The notes: generated from the letters alone by a model not told the origin. DNA of 10,691 bases from Oscillospiraceae bacterium (GCA_021199595.1 JAJQHT010000327.1:1-10691), one strand, 5' to 3'. Counted from the first letter of the stretch, positions 1 through 7,214 are shown. Translations and numbers: made by a program.

Positions 1-251
1 ACATAACCCAGCGCGATGACCCCGCCGGTGGCAAGGGCCTGACGGCCCCGGCTGCGGGCCACGGCCACCGTGGCGGCGCATATGGAAAAACTCGCGGACG
101 CCACGGCGCAAAGCCAGCCCCACTCCTGGCCCAGGGCCTCCCGATGGATAGCCATGGCGAAGGGGAGCAGCAGCACCGCCGTCAGAAGCACAGCCCCGGC
201 CTCCCCCAGCGCCGCCGCGACGGGAAAGCGCATCTTTTTCAGCTTGGACAT
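1..251 (-). CDS. TIGR04086/YrzE-like small membrane protein (C-terminus cut by window edge)
   Basis: Seen: the reading frame opens with MSKLKKMRFPVAAALGEAGA and runs open to base 1, so 83 codons are present and the stop lies outside. Hydrophobic segments lie at about residues 11-33 and 44-65, and a third begins near residue 72 after a short basic stretch (RSRGRQ); this is the layout of the 110-130 residue, four-helix TIGR04086/YrzE membrane proteins. The ATG is preceded by AAGGGGG at 9-nt spacing, and that site is the 3' arm of a hairpin (261-301). Known: proteins of this family commonly sit next to yajC in Clostridia, often close to the SCIFF peptide (scfA) and its radical SAM maturase. Inferred: same transcription direction as tgt-yajC, so the third gene of that cluster. 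Function unknown. The family call rests on topology and neighbours more than on sequence motifs. Confidence 0.6.
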   Translation of the reverse strand, partial: MSKLKKMRFPVAAALGEAGAVLLTAVLLLPFAMAIHREALGQEWGWLCAVASASFSICAATVAVARSRGRQALATGGVIALGY

Positions 252-301
252 ATAAAAAGACCCCCTTGGAAATAAGCTGTTAAAGCCTATGCCCAAGGGG
301 G
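252..301 (-). terminator. Terminator-like hairpin overlapping the ribosome binding site of the next gene
   Basis: On the minus strand a perfect 9-bp stem is formed by CCCCCTTGG (complement of 293-301) and CCAAGGGGG (complement of 261-269), with a 23-nt loop that can form a weak inner GCT/AGC stem. It is followed directly by TCTTTTT and, 9 nt after the stem, by the ATG at 251. It lies 24 nt past the yajC stop codon. The stem plus T-run looks like an intrinsic terminator for yajC, although the loop is longer than usual. The same 3' arm is the only visible Shine-Dalgarno sequence of the downstream gene, so folding should also hide the start site. Confidence 0.6.
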
Positions 302-325
302 ACGGATTATTTGCCGAAATTCAGA

Positions 326-724
326 TTACTGCGGCTGCTCGGTCTGCTTGGTGTTGCTGCTGATGGCCCACTTGGTCACCTGCATACGAACGCGATCCTC
401 GCCGGTCTCAAAGACCACATACTTGTCGTTCACGCTGACGATCTTGCCCACGATGCCGCCGATGGTGGTGATTTCATCACCGACGGAGAGGCTGTCCCGC
501 ATCTCCTGGGCCTGTTTCTTCTTCTTGTTTTCCGGACGAATCATGAAGAAGTAGAACACCGCGATAAGGACGACGAGCATGATAATCATGCTGGCCCCGC
601 CACCGGAGGTGGTGTCATCCGTGGTGGTCGTGGTGGTCGTGGTGGTGCAGCCGGCCAGCATAAATACAGCCAGCGCGGCCAGGAGAATAAGAGCGACAGC
701 CCTGGAAAGGCGGTTGAGTTTCAT
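326..724 (-). CDS. yajC: YajC, Sec translocase accessory subunit, with lipoprotein-type N-terminus
   Basis: Predicted 132-aa accessory protein of the SecYEG/SecDF membrane insertion machinery. Start chosen at the ATG at 724, 8 nt after GGAGG; an upstream in-frame start at 739 would place that site inside the gene. The family core is clear: one membrane helix at about residues 44-62, ending FFMIRPENKKKKQ, then the cytoplasmic domain with the LSVGDEITTIGGIVGKI block (79-95). Ahead of the core, residues 1-25 form a basic then hydrophobic signal ending L-A-G with Cys26, a standard lipobox, followed by nine threonines (27-35) and a DDTTSGGG spacer. Ordinary YajC begins almost directly with its helix, so this is an added lipoprotein leader. 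The expected topology (lipid anchor and Thr linker outside, C-terminus inside) agrees with normal YajC. A promoter at 753-782 lies between it and tgt, so it can be expressed independently. Confidence 0.93.
   Translation of the reverse strand: MKLNRLSRAVALILLAALAVFMLAGCTTTTTTTTTDDTTSGGGASMIIMLVVLIAVFYFFMIRPENKKKKQAQEMRDSLSVGDEITTIGGIVGKIVSVNDKYVVFETGEDRVRMQVTKWAISSNTKQTEQPQ
620..646 (-). repeat. Three perfect 9-bp tandem units encoding Thr9 in YajC
   Basis: On the minus strand the unit ACCACCACG occurs three times with no mismatch, directly after the lipobox cysteine codon (complement of 647-649), and encodes nine threonines. Unit length is a multiple of three, so loss or gain of a copy would change linker length without a frameshift. 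The identical codon order in every unit points to recent duplication or slippage rather than selection on amino acids alone. Confidence 0.9.
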
Positions 725-752
725 TCGTAATACCTCCAAAAATATTGCTTCT

Positions 753-1926
<1,174 letters not shown>

Positions 1927-1957
1927 TCAAAAGCTCCCGATTTTTTACAGTGTTCTT

Positions 1958-1986
1958 ATCATAGCACAAAATCACCCATCTGAAAA
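1958..1986 (-). promoter_or_regulatory. Candidate promoter for tgt (extended -10)
   Basis: Minus strand: TTTTCA (complement of 1981-1986), 17-nt spacer, TATGAT (complement of 1958-1963), with TG one base before the -10 (extended -10). Predicted start near 1951, giving a leader of about 50 nt. That leader holds a small hairpin, GGAGC/GCTCC at 1921-1937. The -35 match is weak; the call rests on the extended -10 and the correct distance to the gene. Confidence 0.55.
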
Positions 1987-2010
1987 GACGGGAAAAAGCT
2001 AAACAACTAC

Positions 2011-2039
2011 TTGACAATGCACAGTACCTGTGTTATCCT
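2011..2039 (+). promoter_or_regulatory. Promoter of padR operon with internal dyad
   Basis: TTGACA at 2011-2016, 17-nt spacer, TATCCT at 2034-2039; predicted start near 2046. The spacer holds a 13-bp dyad, CACAG-TAC-CTGTG (2020-2032), in the place where a repressor would block RNA polymerase. The promoter diverges from the tgt promoter, with about 25 bp between the two -35 elements. Confidence 0.75.
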
Positions 2040-2049
2040 GACGCCAGAA

Positions 2050-2072
2050 GCTACTATGCTTTGCATAATAGC
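2050..2072. promoter_or_regulatory. Candidate PadR operator dyad at the transcription start
   Basis: GCTACTATGC, TTT, GCATAATAGC: two 10-bp arms that match at 9 of 10 positions around a 3-bp centre. It lies just after the predicted start site (about +4 to +27) and before the ribosome binding site of padR. PadR regulators generally bind dyads of this size in their own promoters, so autoregulation is the likely role. The assignment of this dyad to this PadR is inferred from position alone. Confidence 0.55.
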
Positions 2073-2096
2073 GCAAAAAGGGAGGCGGGCCAACTG

Positions 2097-2423
2097 GTGG
2101 ACGCTCAACTGATGAAGGGAATATTGGAGGGCTGCGTTCTGGCCCTTATCTCCCAGGGAGAGACCTATGGCTATCAGCTTTTGTCAGACCTGGCGGCCCA
2201 TGGCTTCACCGACCTGCTGGAGGGAACACTTTACCCCATTCTGACCCGCCTGGAGCGCGGCGGTAATATCCAGTGCAGAAAGGGCCGCTCCCCTCTCGGC
2301 CCCGTTCGCAAGTATTATTCTATTACGGACAGCGGCACTGCGTATCTCGCGGCCTTTCGCCAGAGCTACGACCACGTCACCGCCTGTGCGGATTCGATTT
2401 TGAAAAAGGGGAATGAGAAATGA
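2097..2423 (+). CDS. PadR-family transcriptional regulator
   Basis: A 108-aa winged-helix repressor of the PadR family, subfamily with a short C-terminal helix. The start is the GTG at 2097: GGGAGG (2080-2085) is 11 nt upstream and the product then begins (M)DAQLMKGILEG, the typical PadR opening. The in-frame ATG at 2112 has no site at a workable distance, and the TTG at 2061 lies inside the operator dyad. Signatures: ALISQGETYGYQLLSDL (16-32, helices 1-2 and the YGYxL motif), LEGTLYPILTRLERGG (41-56, recognition helix) and GPVRKYYSITDSG (68-80, wing). Its stop overlaps the next start in ATGA, so the two proteins are translationally coupled. PadR proteins usually repress their own operon and respond to small molecules or membrane stress; the inducer cannot be read from sequence. 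Confidence 0.93.
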   Translation: MDAQLMKGILEGCVLALISQGETYGYQLLSDLAAHGFTDLLEGTLYPILTRLERGGNIQCRKGRSPLGPVRKYYSITDSGTAYLAAFRQSYDHVTACADSILKKGNEK

Positions 2424-3481
2424 ATTACCAGGAAATCAAGTCCATGCTCCAGGGCGAATACCAGGAAACGTTCAAAAAAGCGGAGCTGTATGGTCTGGTG
2501 GGAAACATCGACACAGCCTCCTTTACGGAAGGGTTGGAGGATTTGGGCGAGCTTCTCCTGACCGCTCAGGCGGAGCAAAGGCCAGTGACCCAAATCGTAG
2601 GCGAGGACATCAACAGCTTCTGCCAGGAGTATTTCAGCGGCGTGACAAACCGCGACAGGGTGCGGGGTTATTTTCGGAGCGAATACTATTTCTTCTGCTG
2701 TGTTTTTGTCATCGAGCTTATCGCCCTGTTTGTCAGTCTGAACGCTGGCGACAGCCTCCTTCAGGCGCGGACAGATATTGCGGGCTATTTGGTGGGTACG
2801 GCGGCGGGGCTTCTGCTGGATATTCTCGCACTGACCATACTCAAGCCCCTGTTTTTCCGCTGGAAGGGTATGTCCACCTGGATCGTCTATCTCACCGTGC
2901 TGCTGAGCATCGGGAGCATTGTCCTGTTTTGGTTCGCCTTCCCAAACGTCAGCCTGGAAATTCCGTCTCTAGCGGTGCTGCTGGTCTCCGGCGGGTATGT
3001 GCTATGCTATTTTCTGACGGTCCGCGTCAGACACTGGCGCAAAACCGGCCATCTTCGCAATTCGGAAAAAATTTCCAATCAGCGAGATGCCCGCGCCCAG
3101 CGGGAGGAGCGTCTGGCCCACGAGCTGGTGCGCCTATATGAGCAGCGAAACGAATACCGCGCCAAAAAAGGGAAGCCTGAAATCTCCCCACAGGAATACA
3201 TGGAAAAGCTGAAAAAGGAGCCGCGGCAGCTTCGCATAGCTATGATTGCCCAGTCTCTGTTCCTGCTGGCCATGATTATCAGCCAGTTTTTCACCTCCGA
3301 GGTCTTGGATGCCGCCATTTTCGCCCTAATCCTCTGCGCTATAGAGCTGCCTATCCTGCGTTTTTTATTTCATCTCCCCGCGCAGGCCCGGCAAAGCCTG
3401 CTGGACAAATGCGTCCAGGCGGATATAGACCTATTCCAATATGTAAAGCGGCTTAATGAGGAGCCGGAAGAGCCGCAATAA
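2420..3481 (+). CDS. PadR-linked membrane protein with HAAS/DUF1048-like N-terminus
   Basis: A 353-aa protein whose ATG shares bases with the padR stop. Residues 1-75 are a soluble helical region including LEDLGELLLTAQAEQRPVTQ and VGEDINSFCQEY, which resemble the end of DUF1048/HAAS domains, known partners encoded beside PadR regulators. Six hydrophobic segments follow, at about 89-108, 119-141, 152-174, 179-202, 272-292 and 296-318. Between helices 4 and 5 lies a charged stretch (about 203-270) rich in Arg, Glu and Lys, likely a cytoplasmic coiled coil, and the tail (320-353) is again polar and acidic. No catalytic motif or transporter signature is visible. Likely role, inferred from context: senses membrane state and signals to, or is controlled by, PadR. 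Function otherwise unknown. Confidence 0.75.
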   Translation: MNYQEIKSMLQGEYQETFKKAELYGLVGNIDTASFTEGLEDLGELLLTAQAEQRPVTQIVGEDINSFCQEYFSGVTNRDRVRGYFRSEYYFFCCVFVIELIALFVSLNAGDSLLQARTDIAGYLVGTAAGLLLDILALTILKPLFFRWKGMSTWIVYLTVLLSIGSIVLFWFAFPNVSLEIPSLAVLLVSGGYVLCYFLTVRVRHWRKTGHLRNSEKISNQRDARAQREERLAHELVRLYEQRNEYRAKKGKPEISPQEYMEKLKKEPRQLRIAMIAQSLFLLAMIISQFFTSEVLDAAIFALILCAIELPILRFLFHLPAQARQSLLDKCVQADIDLFQYVKRLNEEPEEPQ

Positions 3482-3496
3482 ACAAAGGAGAGCGCT

Positions 3497-4375
3497 ATGG
3501 AATACACCATAAGAAACGAATACCTGACCGTCACCGCCAGCGACGCGGGGGCGGAGCTGCGGTCTGTCAGGGGCGCGGACGGCACGGAATATCTCTGGCA
3601 GGGAGACCCGGCCTTTTGGAGCGGACGGGCGCCGAACCTGTTCCCTTATATCGCCCGCCTGACGGAGGACAGCTTCACCCTGGACGGCAGACTATACCAC
3701 ATGAAACGGCACGGCCTGGTCAAATATCAAACTCTGACGATGGAGCCGCCCGCCGCGGCGGACAGCATGGTCTTTCGCCTGGAGAGCAGCGAACAGACCA
3801 GGGCGCAGTACCCCTTCGATTTCATCTACCGCATTGCCTACACCCTCCATGGCCGGACGCTGACCGTCACCGCCACGGTGGAAAATACCGGCGCTGACCG
3901 TATGTATTTTGGCCTGGGAGGACACCCCGGCTTTCGCGTTCCGCTGGAGGCGGGTCTGGGGTTTGAGGACTATTATCTGGAATTTGACCGTCCCTCCCAG
4001 CCCTGCCGGGTCGGCTTCGACGACGCCTGCTTTCTGACCGGGCAGGAGCAGCCCTATCCCTTGGAGGAGGGCAGAAGAATATGGCTCCGCCACGACCTGT
4101 TTGACCATGACGCGGTGATACTAAAGCACGCCCCGAAAGCCGTGACCCTCGCAAGTCCCGGGGGACGCCGCAGCGTGACCGTGCGCTGCCCGGGCTTTAT
4201 GTATATAGGCTTCTGGCACGCGCCAAAAAACGCCGCGCCCTACGTCTGCATAGAACCGTGGACATCTCTCCCCTCCCGTGACGGAATCATCGAGGATCTG
4301 TCCTGCCAGTCAGACCTGATAGGTCTCGGCTGCGGGGAAACCTATACAAACGCCTGGACGATAGAGATAACCTGA
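3497..4375 (+). CDS. Aldose 1-epimerase family protein (LacX-like)
   Basis: A 292-aa cytosolic protein with the galactose mutarotase fold, which interconverts alpha and beta anomers of a sugar. Expected active-site residues are present: NLFPYIARL (47-55), KRHGLVK with His72, GLGGHPGFRVP with the catalytic His143, and CIEPWTSLP with the general base Glu253. The GGHPGF and EPWTSLPS wording is that of the LacX-type branch rather than classic GalM, so the true sugar substrate is uncertain. AAAGGAG lies 6 nt before the ATG, and the gene begins 15 nt after the membrane protein stop, so it may share the padR transcript. No lac or gal gene is nearby. No strong terminator follows; a short GCCTT/AAGGC hairpin at 4385-4400 is the only candidate. 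Confidence 0.9.
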   Translation: MEYTIRNEYLTVTASDAGAELRSVRGADGTEYLWQGDPAFWSGRAPNLFPYIARLTEDSFTLDGRLYHMKRHGLVKYQTLTMEPPAAADSMVFRLESSEQTRAQYPFDFIYRIAYTLHGRTLTVTATVENTGADRMYFGLGGHPGFRVPLEAGLGFEDYYLEFDRPSQPCRVGFDDACFLTGQEQPYPLEEGRRIWLRHDLFDHDAVILKHAPKAVTLASPGGRRSVTVRCPGFMYIGFWHAPKNAAPYVCIEPWTSLPSRDGIIEDLSCQSDLIGLGCGETYTNAWTIEIT

Positions 4376-4407
4376 CAGGCCGACGCCTTCCTGCCAAGGC
4401 TGCGCGC

Positions 4408-4436
4408 TTGATTTTGTGCGCCGCATTGTATATAAT
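4408..4436 (+). promoter_or_regulatory. Promoter of the toxin-antitoxin operon
   Basis: TTGATT at 4408-4413, 17-nt spacer, TATAAT at 4431-4436, start expected near 4443. The -10 is a perfect match and spacing is optimal. It sits in a short AT-rich stretch between the epimerase gene and the antitoxin ribosome binding site (AAGGAGG, 4467-4473). No clear long operator dyad was found beyond the imperfect palindrome around the -10. Confidence 0.75.
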
Positions 4437-4480
4437 ATGTTTATGGCTTTTTGCTTTCACAGCCCGAAGGAGGTGTTTTC

Positions 4481-4720
4481 ATGAGTACCATAGAATCCAC
4501 CGTGTCCATGATGAAGCTGATGCCGGAGGACTCACAGGTGAAGGTGCTGGAATTTGCCCAGTCCCTCCTGGCCGACACCCAGCCCGATCCGTTTGCCCCG
4601 CTGACAGCGGAACAAATTCTGGCTGACTTAGCGGAATCCCGCGAGCAGGCCAAGCGGGGTGAGTGCCGCCCCGCAGAGGATGTTTTTAGAGAGATAGGAA
4701 TAAGTCATGGATTCATTTGA
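4481..4720 (+). CDS. Type II antitoxin (partner of RelE/ParE-type toxin)
   Basis: A 79-aa small acidic protein, start at the ATG 7 nt after AAGGAGG. The N-terminal half (STVSMMKLMPEDSQVKVLEF, residues 6-25) reads as a helical segment of the kind seen in DUF2281/RelB-like antitoxins; the C-terminal half (LTAEQILADL at 41-50, then a charged run to FREIG) is the flexible, charged part that in this class wraps the toxin. It overlaps the toxin gene by 14 bp, the usual antitoxin-first order. Likely binds its own promoter with the toxin. The DNA-binding family cannot be settled by eye, so the call depends mostly on the partner gene. Confidence 0.75.
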   Translation: MSTIESTVSMMKLMPEDSQVKVLEFAQSLLADTQPDPFAPLTAEQILADLAESREQAKRGECRPAEDVFREIGISHGFI

Positions 4721-5030
4721 AGTTGTTTTCACGCCCAAGGCACGAATGCAGCTGCAAAACTGTGTCAGCTATATTGCCCGCACCCTTTCAAACAATATTG
4801 CCGCCAAAAGTGTCTACCAGGACGCAATGGAGACCGTAGCACAGCTATCCTCTGTGGCCGGAAGTCTCCCATATTGCAAACACCCAAAATTAAAGGATTT
4901 TGGCTACCGTATTATTAGCTTCAAGCGACATCAATATGTCATGCTGTACCGCATACATGGCAGAACCGTCATAATAGATGGAATTTATCACCAAAAGCAG
5001 GATTATGAAAACATTTTTGCCGGTGAATAG
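4707..5030 (+). CDS. RelE/ParE superfamily toxin
   Basis: A 107-aa basic protein of the RelE/ParE fold. The opening FEVVFTPKARMQL (4-16) is the usual first strand and helix, and the C-terminal half carries the family pattern YRIISFKRHQYVMLYRI (67-83), then VIIDGIYHQKQDYENIF (88-104), with basic residues Arg68, Lys72-like positions, Arg82 and His95. RelE members cut ribosome-bound mRNA whereas ParE members poison gyrase; the two cannot be told apart reliably here, although the IYHQKQDYENIF ending is seen often in ParE-like proteins. TAGGAA lies 6 nt before the ATG, inside the antitoxin gene. The stretch is visibly richer in A and T than the flanking genes, suggesting acquisition as a cassette. 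Complete and apparently intact. Confidence 0.88.
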   Translation: MDSFEVVFTPKARMQLQNCVSYIARTLSNNIAAKSVYQDAMETVAQLSSVAGSLPYCKHPKLKDFGYRIISFKRHQYVMLYRIHGRTVIIDGIYHQKQDYENIFAGE

Positions 5031-5057
5031 CGACTCGCTGAACATATTATATTCCAA

Positions 5058-5085
5058 CCCCGCCGCGCTTATAGCTGCGGCGGGG
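5058..5085. repeat. GC-rich hairpin after the toxin gene
   Basis: CCCCGCCGC (5058-5066) and GCGGCGGGG (5077-5085) form a perfect 9-bp stem around a 10-nt loop, 28 nt past the toxin stop. Neither side carries a T-run, so it is not a standard intrinsic terminator. It may protect the 3' end of the toxin message or act together with the next hairpin. Confidence 0.7.
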
Positions 5086-5094
5086 ATTGCTATG

Positions 5095-5123
5095 AGCGGA
5101 ATGGCTGATATTCCGCTGATTTT
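5095..5123 (+). terminator. Intrinsic terminator candidate of the toxin-antitoxin operon
   Basis: AGCGGAAT (5095-5102) and ATTCCGCT (5110-5117) form a perfect 8-bp stem with a 7-nt loop, followed by GATTTTATCGCTTTT. The T-run is short and interrupted, so termination may be partial. It is the last hairpin before the xpaC-like gene. Confidence 0.6.
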
Positions 5124-5157
5124 ATCGCTTTTGGGCCTTTTCCTTTTCTTTGGGTTG

Positions 5158-5166
5158 TGATACAAT
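5158..5166 (+). promoter_or_regulatory. Extended -10 promoter close to the xpaC-like start codon
   Basis: TG-A-TACAAT at 5158-5166 fits the extended -10 motif TGnTATAAT at seven of eight defined bases. No good -35 is found at 16-18 nt; the region holds only T-rich sequence. The start of transcription would fall near 5173, two or three bases before the ATG at 5176. Confidence 0.5.
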
Positions 5167-5175
5167 GAACACATT

Positions 5176-6369
5176 ATGAATAACAACGACTACAATTCAA
5201 ACAATTACCGTTCTGACAACAGCTACGACACCCACTCGCCGGGGCCGGGGCCAAACACTCCTCCGCCGAACCGCCAGAATGATGATGTCATAGACATTCT
5301 GGCCTGGATCATCGACGTGGGGCTTATCTTCGCTTGCTTTCCTATCGGTCTGGTGCTGACCATCTGCAATGCCGTCGGGACAGACATCACCGGGGGCATC
5401 CTGCGAAGCATTACTGGCCTGGGAAAATCTGCCGGGCAAAGCCATCACGCCCAGTCCGGCAAAACATCGTCCCAGCCCAAGCCGGGAACGGACGGGATCC
5501 GTCATGCGGACGCGGGCGGCAGGCCCAAGCGTGTGTTCGGCTGGATACTGGCCGTGCTGGGCGCTATATGTCTGCTGGATACCTATACCATTTGGGGCAC
5601 GCTAAGCTCCATCGCCGTCATACTGGGCGGCGGGGCACTGCTGTTTTCCGCCCGCGCGGGCCGGAAAAAGGAGGCCCAGTTCCGCCAGGTGCAGGCCGTC
5701 ACAGGCCAGCGGGGCATCGTCCGCATTGCCGACGTTATCAGCACGCTCGGTCTCAAGGACACGGAGGGCGAAAAGCTCCTCTCGGAGATGATAGACCGGG
5801 GCTTTTTCGGCCCTCGGGCTTATATTGACCACCAGCGGGGCCTGCTGGTCATCCGGCCTGAGGATATGCGCGACGTATACCGCCAGGAGGACGAGGCCAA
5901 GTCCGCCAAAGAGGAGAAGGCCCGGCAGGCAAGCCAGACGGAATACGAGCAATATGTGGAGCGCCTTCGCCATGCGGACGTGGAGATTGAGGACGAGGTC
6001 ATGAGCGAGAAGATACGCCGGATGCAGGCGCTGACCGAATCCATCTTCGCGGAGGTGGAGACCCACCCGGAGAAAAAACCGCAGATCGAGCGGTTTATGA
6101 ACTATTACCTCCCCACCACCCTGAAGCTGCTGGACTCCTACGCCCGCATAGAGGCCCAGGGCGTGACCGGGGAAAACATGGCGAAGGCCAAATCGGACAT
6201 CGAGGGCATTGCGGACACCCTGGTGGCCGGCTACGAAAAACAGCTCGACAAGCTGTATCGCGCGGAGGCCATGGATATTGCGGGCGACGTGAGCGTCATT
6301 GAAAATATGCTGCGCCGGGACGGCCTTTCCGGCGACGGCGATTTTGGGCAGACAATGGGAGGACATTAA
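5176..6369 (+). CDS. XpaC-like membrane protein (5-bromo-4-chloroindolyl phosphate hydrolysis family)
   Basis: A 397-aa protein. Layout: Asn/Pro-rich disordered N-terminus (1-35); hydrophobic segments at about 38-64, 119-135 and 140-158; a compact region RGIVRIADVISTLGLKDTEGEKLLSEMIDRGFF-like (179-228; two short parts quoted as IVRIADVISTLGL and LLSEMIDRGFFG) that looks like a winged-helix domain; a charged coiled coil (about 230-265); and a helical C-terminal domain with FMNYYLPTTLKLLDSYARIE (307-326) and a helix pair to about 380, the hallmark of PF10112/XpaC. Known: xpaC genes often pair with the tellurite-resistance-type gene telA; none is seen here. The family name comes from a phenotype and no catalytic residues are established. 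No Shine-Dalgarno precedes the ATG and there is no alternative in-frame start nearby. The phosphorylase gene follows after 2 bp, so they share a transcript. Confidence 0.8.
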   Translation: MNNNDYNSNNYRSDNSYDTHSPGPGPNTPPPNRQNDDVIDILAWIIDVGLIFACFPIGLVLTICNAVGTDITGGILRSITGLGKSAGQSHHAQSGKTSSQPKPGTDGIRHADAGGRPKRVFGWILAVLGAICLLDTYTIWGTLSSIAVILGGGALLFSARAGRKKEAQFRQVQAVTGQRGIVRIADVISTLGLKDTEGEKLLSEMIDRGFFGPRAYIDHQRGLLVIRPEDMRDVYRQEDEAKSAKEEKARQASQTEYEQYVERLRHADVEIEDEVMSEKIRRMQALTESIFAEVETHPEKKPQIERFMNYYLPTTLKLLDSYARIEAQGVTGENMAKAKSDIEGIADTLVAGYEKQLDKLYRAEAMDIAGDVSVIENMLRRDGLSGDGDFGQTMGGH

Positions 6370-6371
6370 CC

Positions 6372-7214
6372 ATGATGGAAGGATATTATGAAAAGCTGCT
6401 CCGCTGCCGGGATAAGGCGGCAGACCTGTCTGGGGGCTTCCAGCCCCGGCTGGCGCTGATTCTTGGCTCCGGCCTCGGCCCGCTGGCGGAGACTATGGAT
6501 GTGCGGGCGGCGGTGGACTATAAAGACCTGCCGGGCTTTCCCGTGTCCACGGTGCCGGGCCACAAGGGGCGGTACCTGTTCGGCTATATCGGCGGCGTGC
6601 CGGTGGTATGTATGCAGGGGCGGGTTCACTATTACGAGGGTTTCGACATCCACGACGTCGTCCTCCCTACCCGCGTCATGGGCCTTTTGGGAGCCAAGAC
6701 CCTGTTTCTCACCAACGCCGCAGGCGGCCTTGACCCGGAGATGGAGACGCCCTCTCTCATGGTCATCACCGACCACATCATGATAAACTATCCGAACCCT
6801 CTGATTGGGCCAAACCTGGACGAGCTTGGCCCCCGGTTCCCGGACATGAGCGCGGTATACGACCCCGCCCTCCGGCAGACTCTGCACGACACGGCGGACA
6901 GCCTGGGCATCCCCCTGACGGACGGGATATATGTTCAGCTGACCGGCCCCAGCTTTGAGACCCCAACGGAGGTGCGTCTGCTGGGACGGATGGGCGGCAG
7001 CGCCGTGGGGATGTCCACCGCCTGCGAGGCTGTGGCCGCGCGGCATATGGGCCTTCGGGTGTGCGGCGTGTCCTGCATCACCAACAAGGGCGCGGGCATC
7101 GCCCAGCACGCACTGACCCACGAGGAGGTCGTGGAGGCCGGAAATCTGATGGGCGAGCGATTCTCCGCCCTGGTGCGGGCCGCCATCCCCGCCATGGATA
7201 AAATACCGCTATGA
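6372..7214 (+). CDS. Purine nucleoside phosphorylase, trimeric (class I, human/PunA type)
   Basis: A 280-aa cytosolic enzyme that splits purine (deoxy)nucleosides with phosphate into base plus (deoxy)ribose 1-phosphate. Start at the first of two adjacent ATG codons, 9 nt after GGGAGG. Active-site positions align with human PNP almost number for number: GSGLG with Ser33, PGHKGR with His64, GRVHYYEG with Arg84, His86 and Tyr88, NAAGG (115-119), SFET with Phe195 and Glu196, GMST with Met214, ITN with Asn238 and LTHEE with His250. The Asn (rather than the Asp of MTA phosphorylases) indicates 6-oxopurines such as inosine; the retained His250, which in PNP contacts the 5'-hydroxyl, argues that ordinary nucleosides are accepted. 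GMSTACEA replaces the more common GMSTVPE. It overlaps the isomerase gene by ATGA and stands two genes before a deaminase, suggesting use of deaminated 5'-modified adenosines. Confidence 0.94.
   Translation: MMEGYYEKLLRCRDKAADLSGGFQPRLALILGSGLGPLAETMDVRAAVDYKDLPGFPVSTVPGHKGRYLFGYIGGVPVVCMQGRVHYYEGFDIHDVVLPTRVMGLLGAKTLFLTNAAGGLDPEMETPSLMVITDHIMINYPNPLIGPNLDELGPRFPDMSAVYDPALRQTLHDTADSLGIPLTDGIYVQLTGPSFETPTEVRLLGRMGGSAVGMSTACEAVAARHMGLRVCGVSCITNKGAGIAQHALTHEEVVEAGNLMGERFSALVRAAIPAMDKIPL

Noticed and set aside
2061..2096. TTG at 2061 as the start of padR
   Set aside because: It lies inside the operator-like dyad and close to the expected transcript start, upstream of the real ribosome binding site.
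2413..3141. Overlapping +1 frame within the PadR-linked membrane protein gene
   Set aside because: The 2420-3481 frame has the coupled start, membrane helices and full length; the other frame is rich in Arg/Gly/Pro with no structure.
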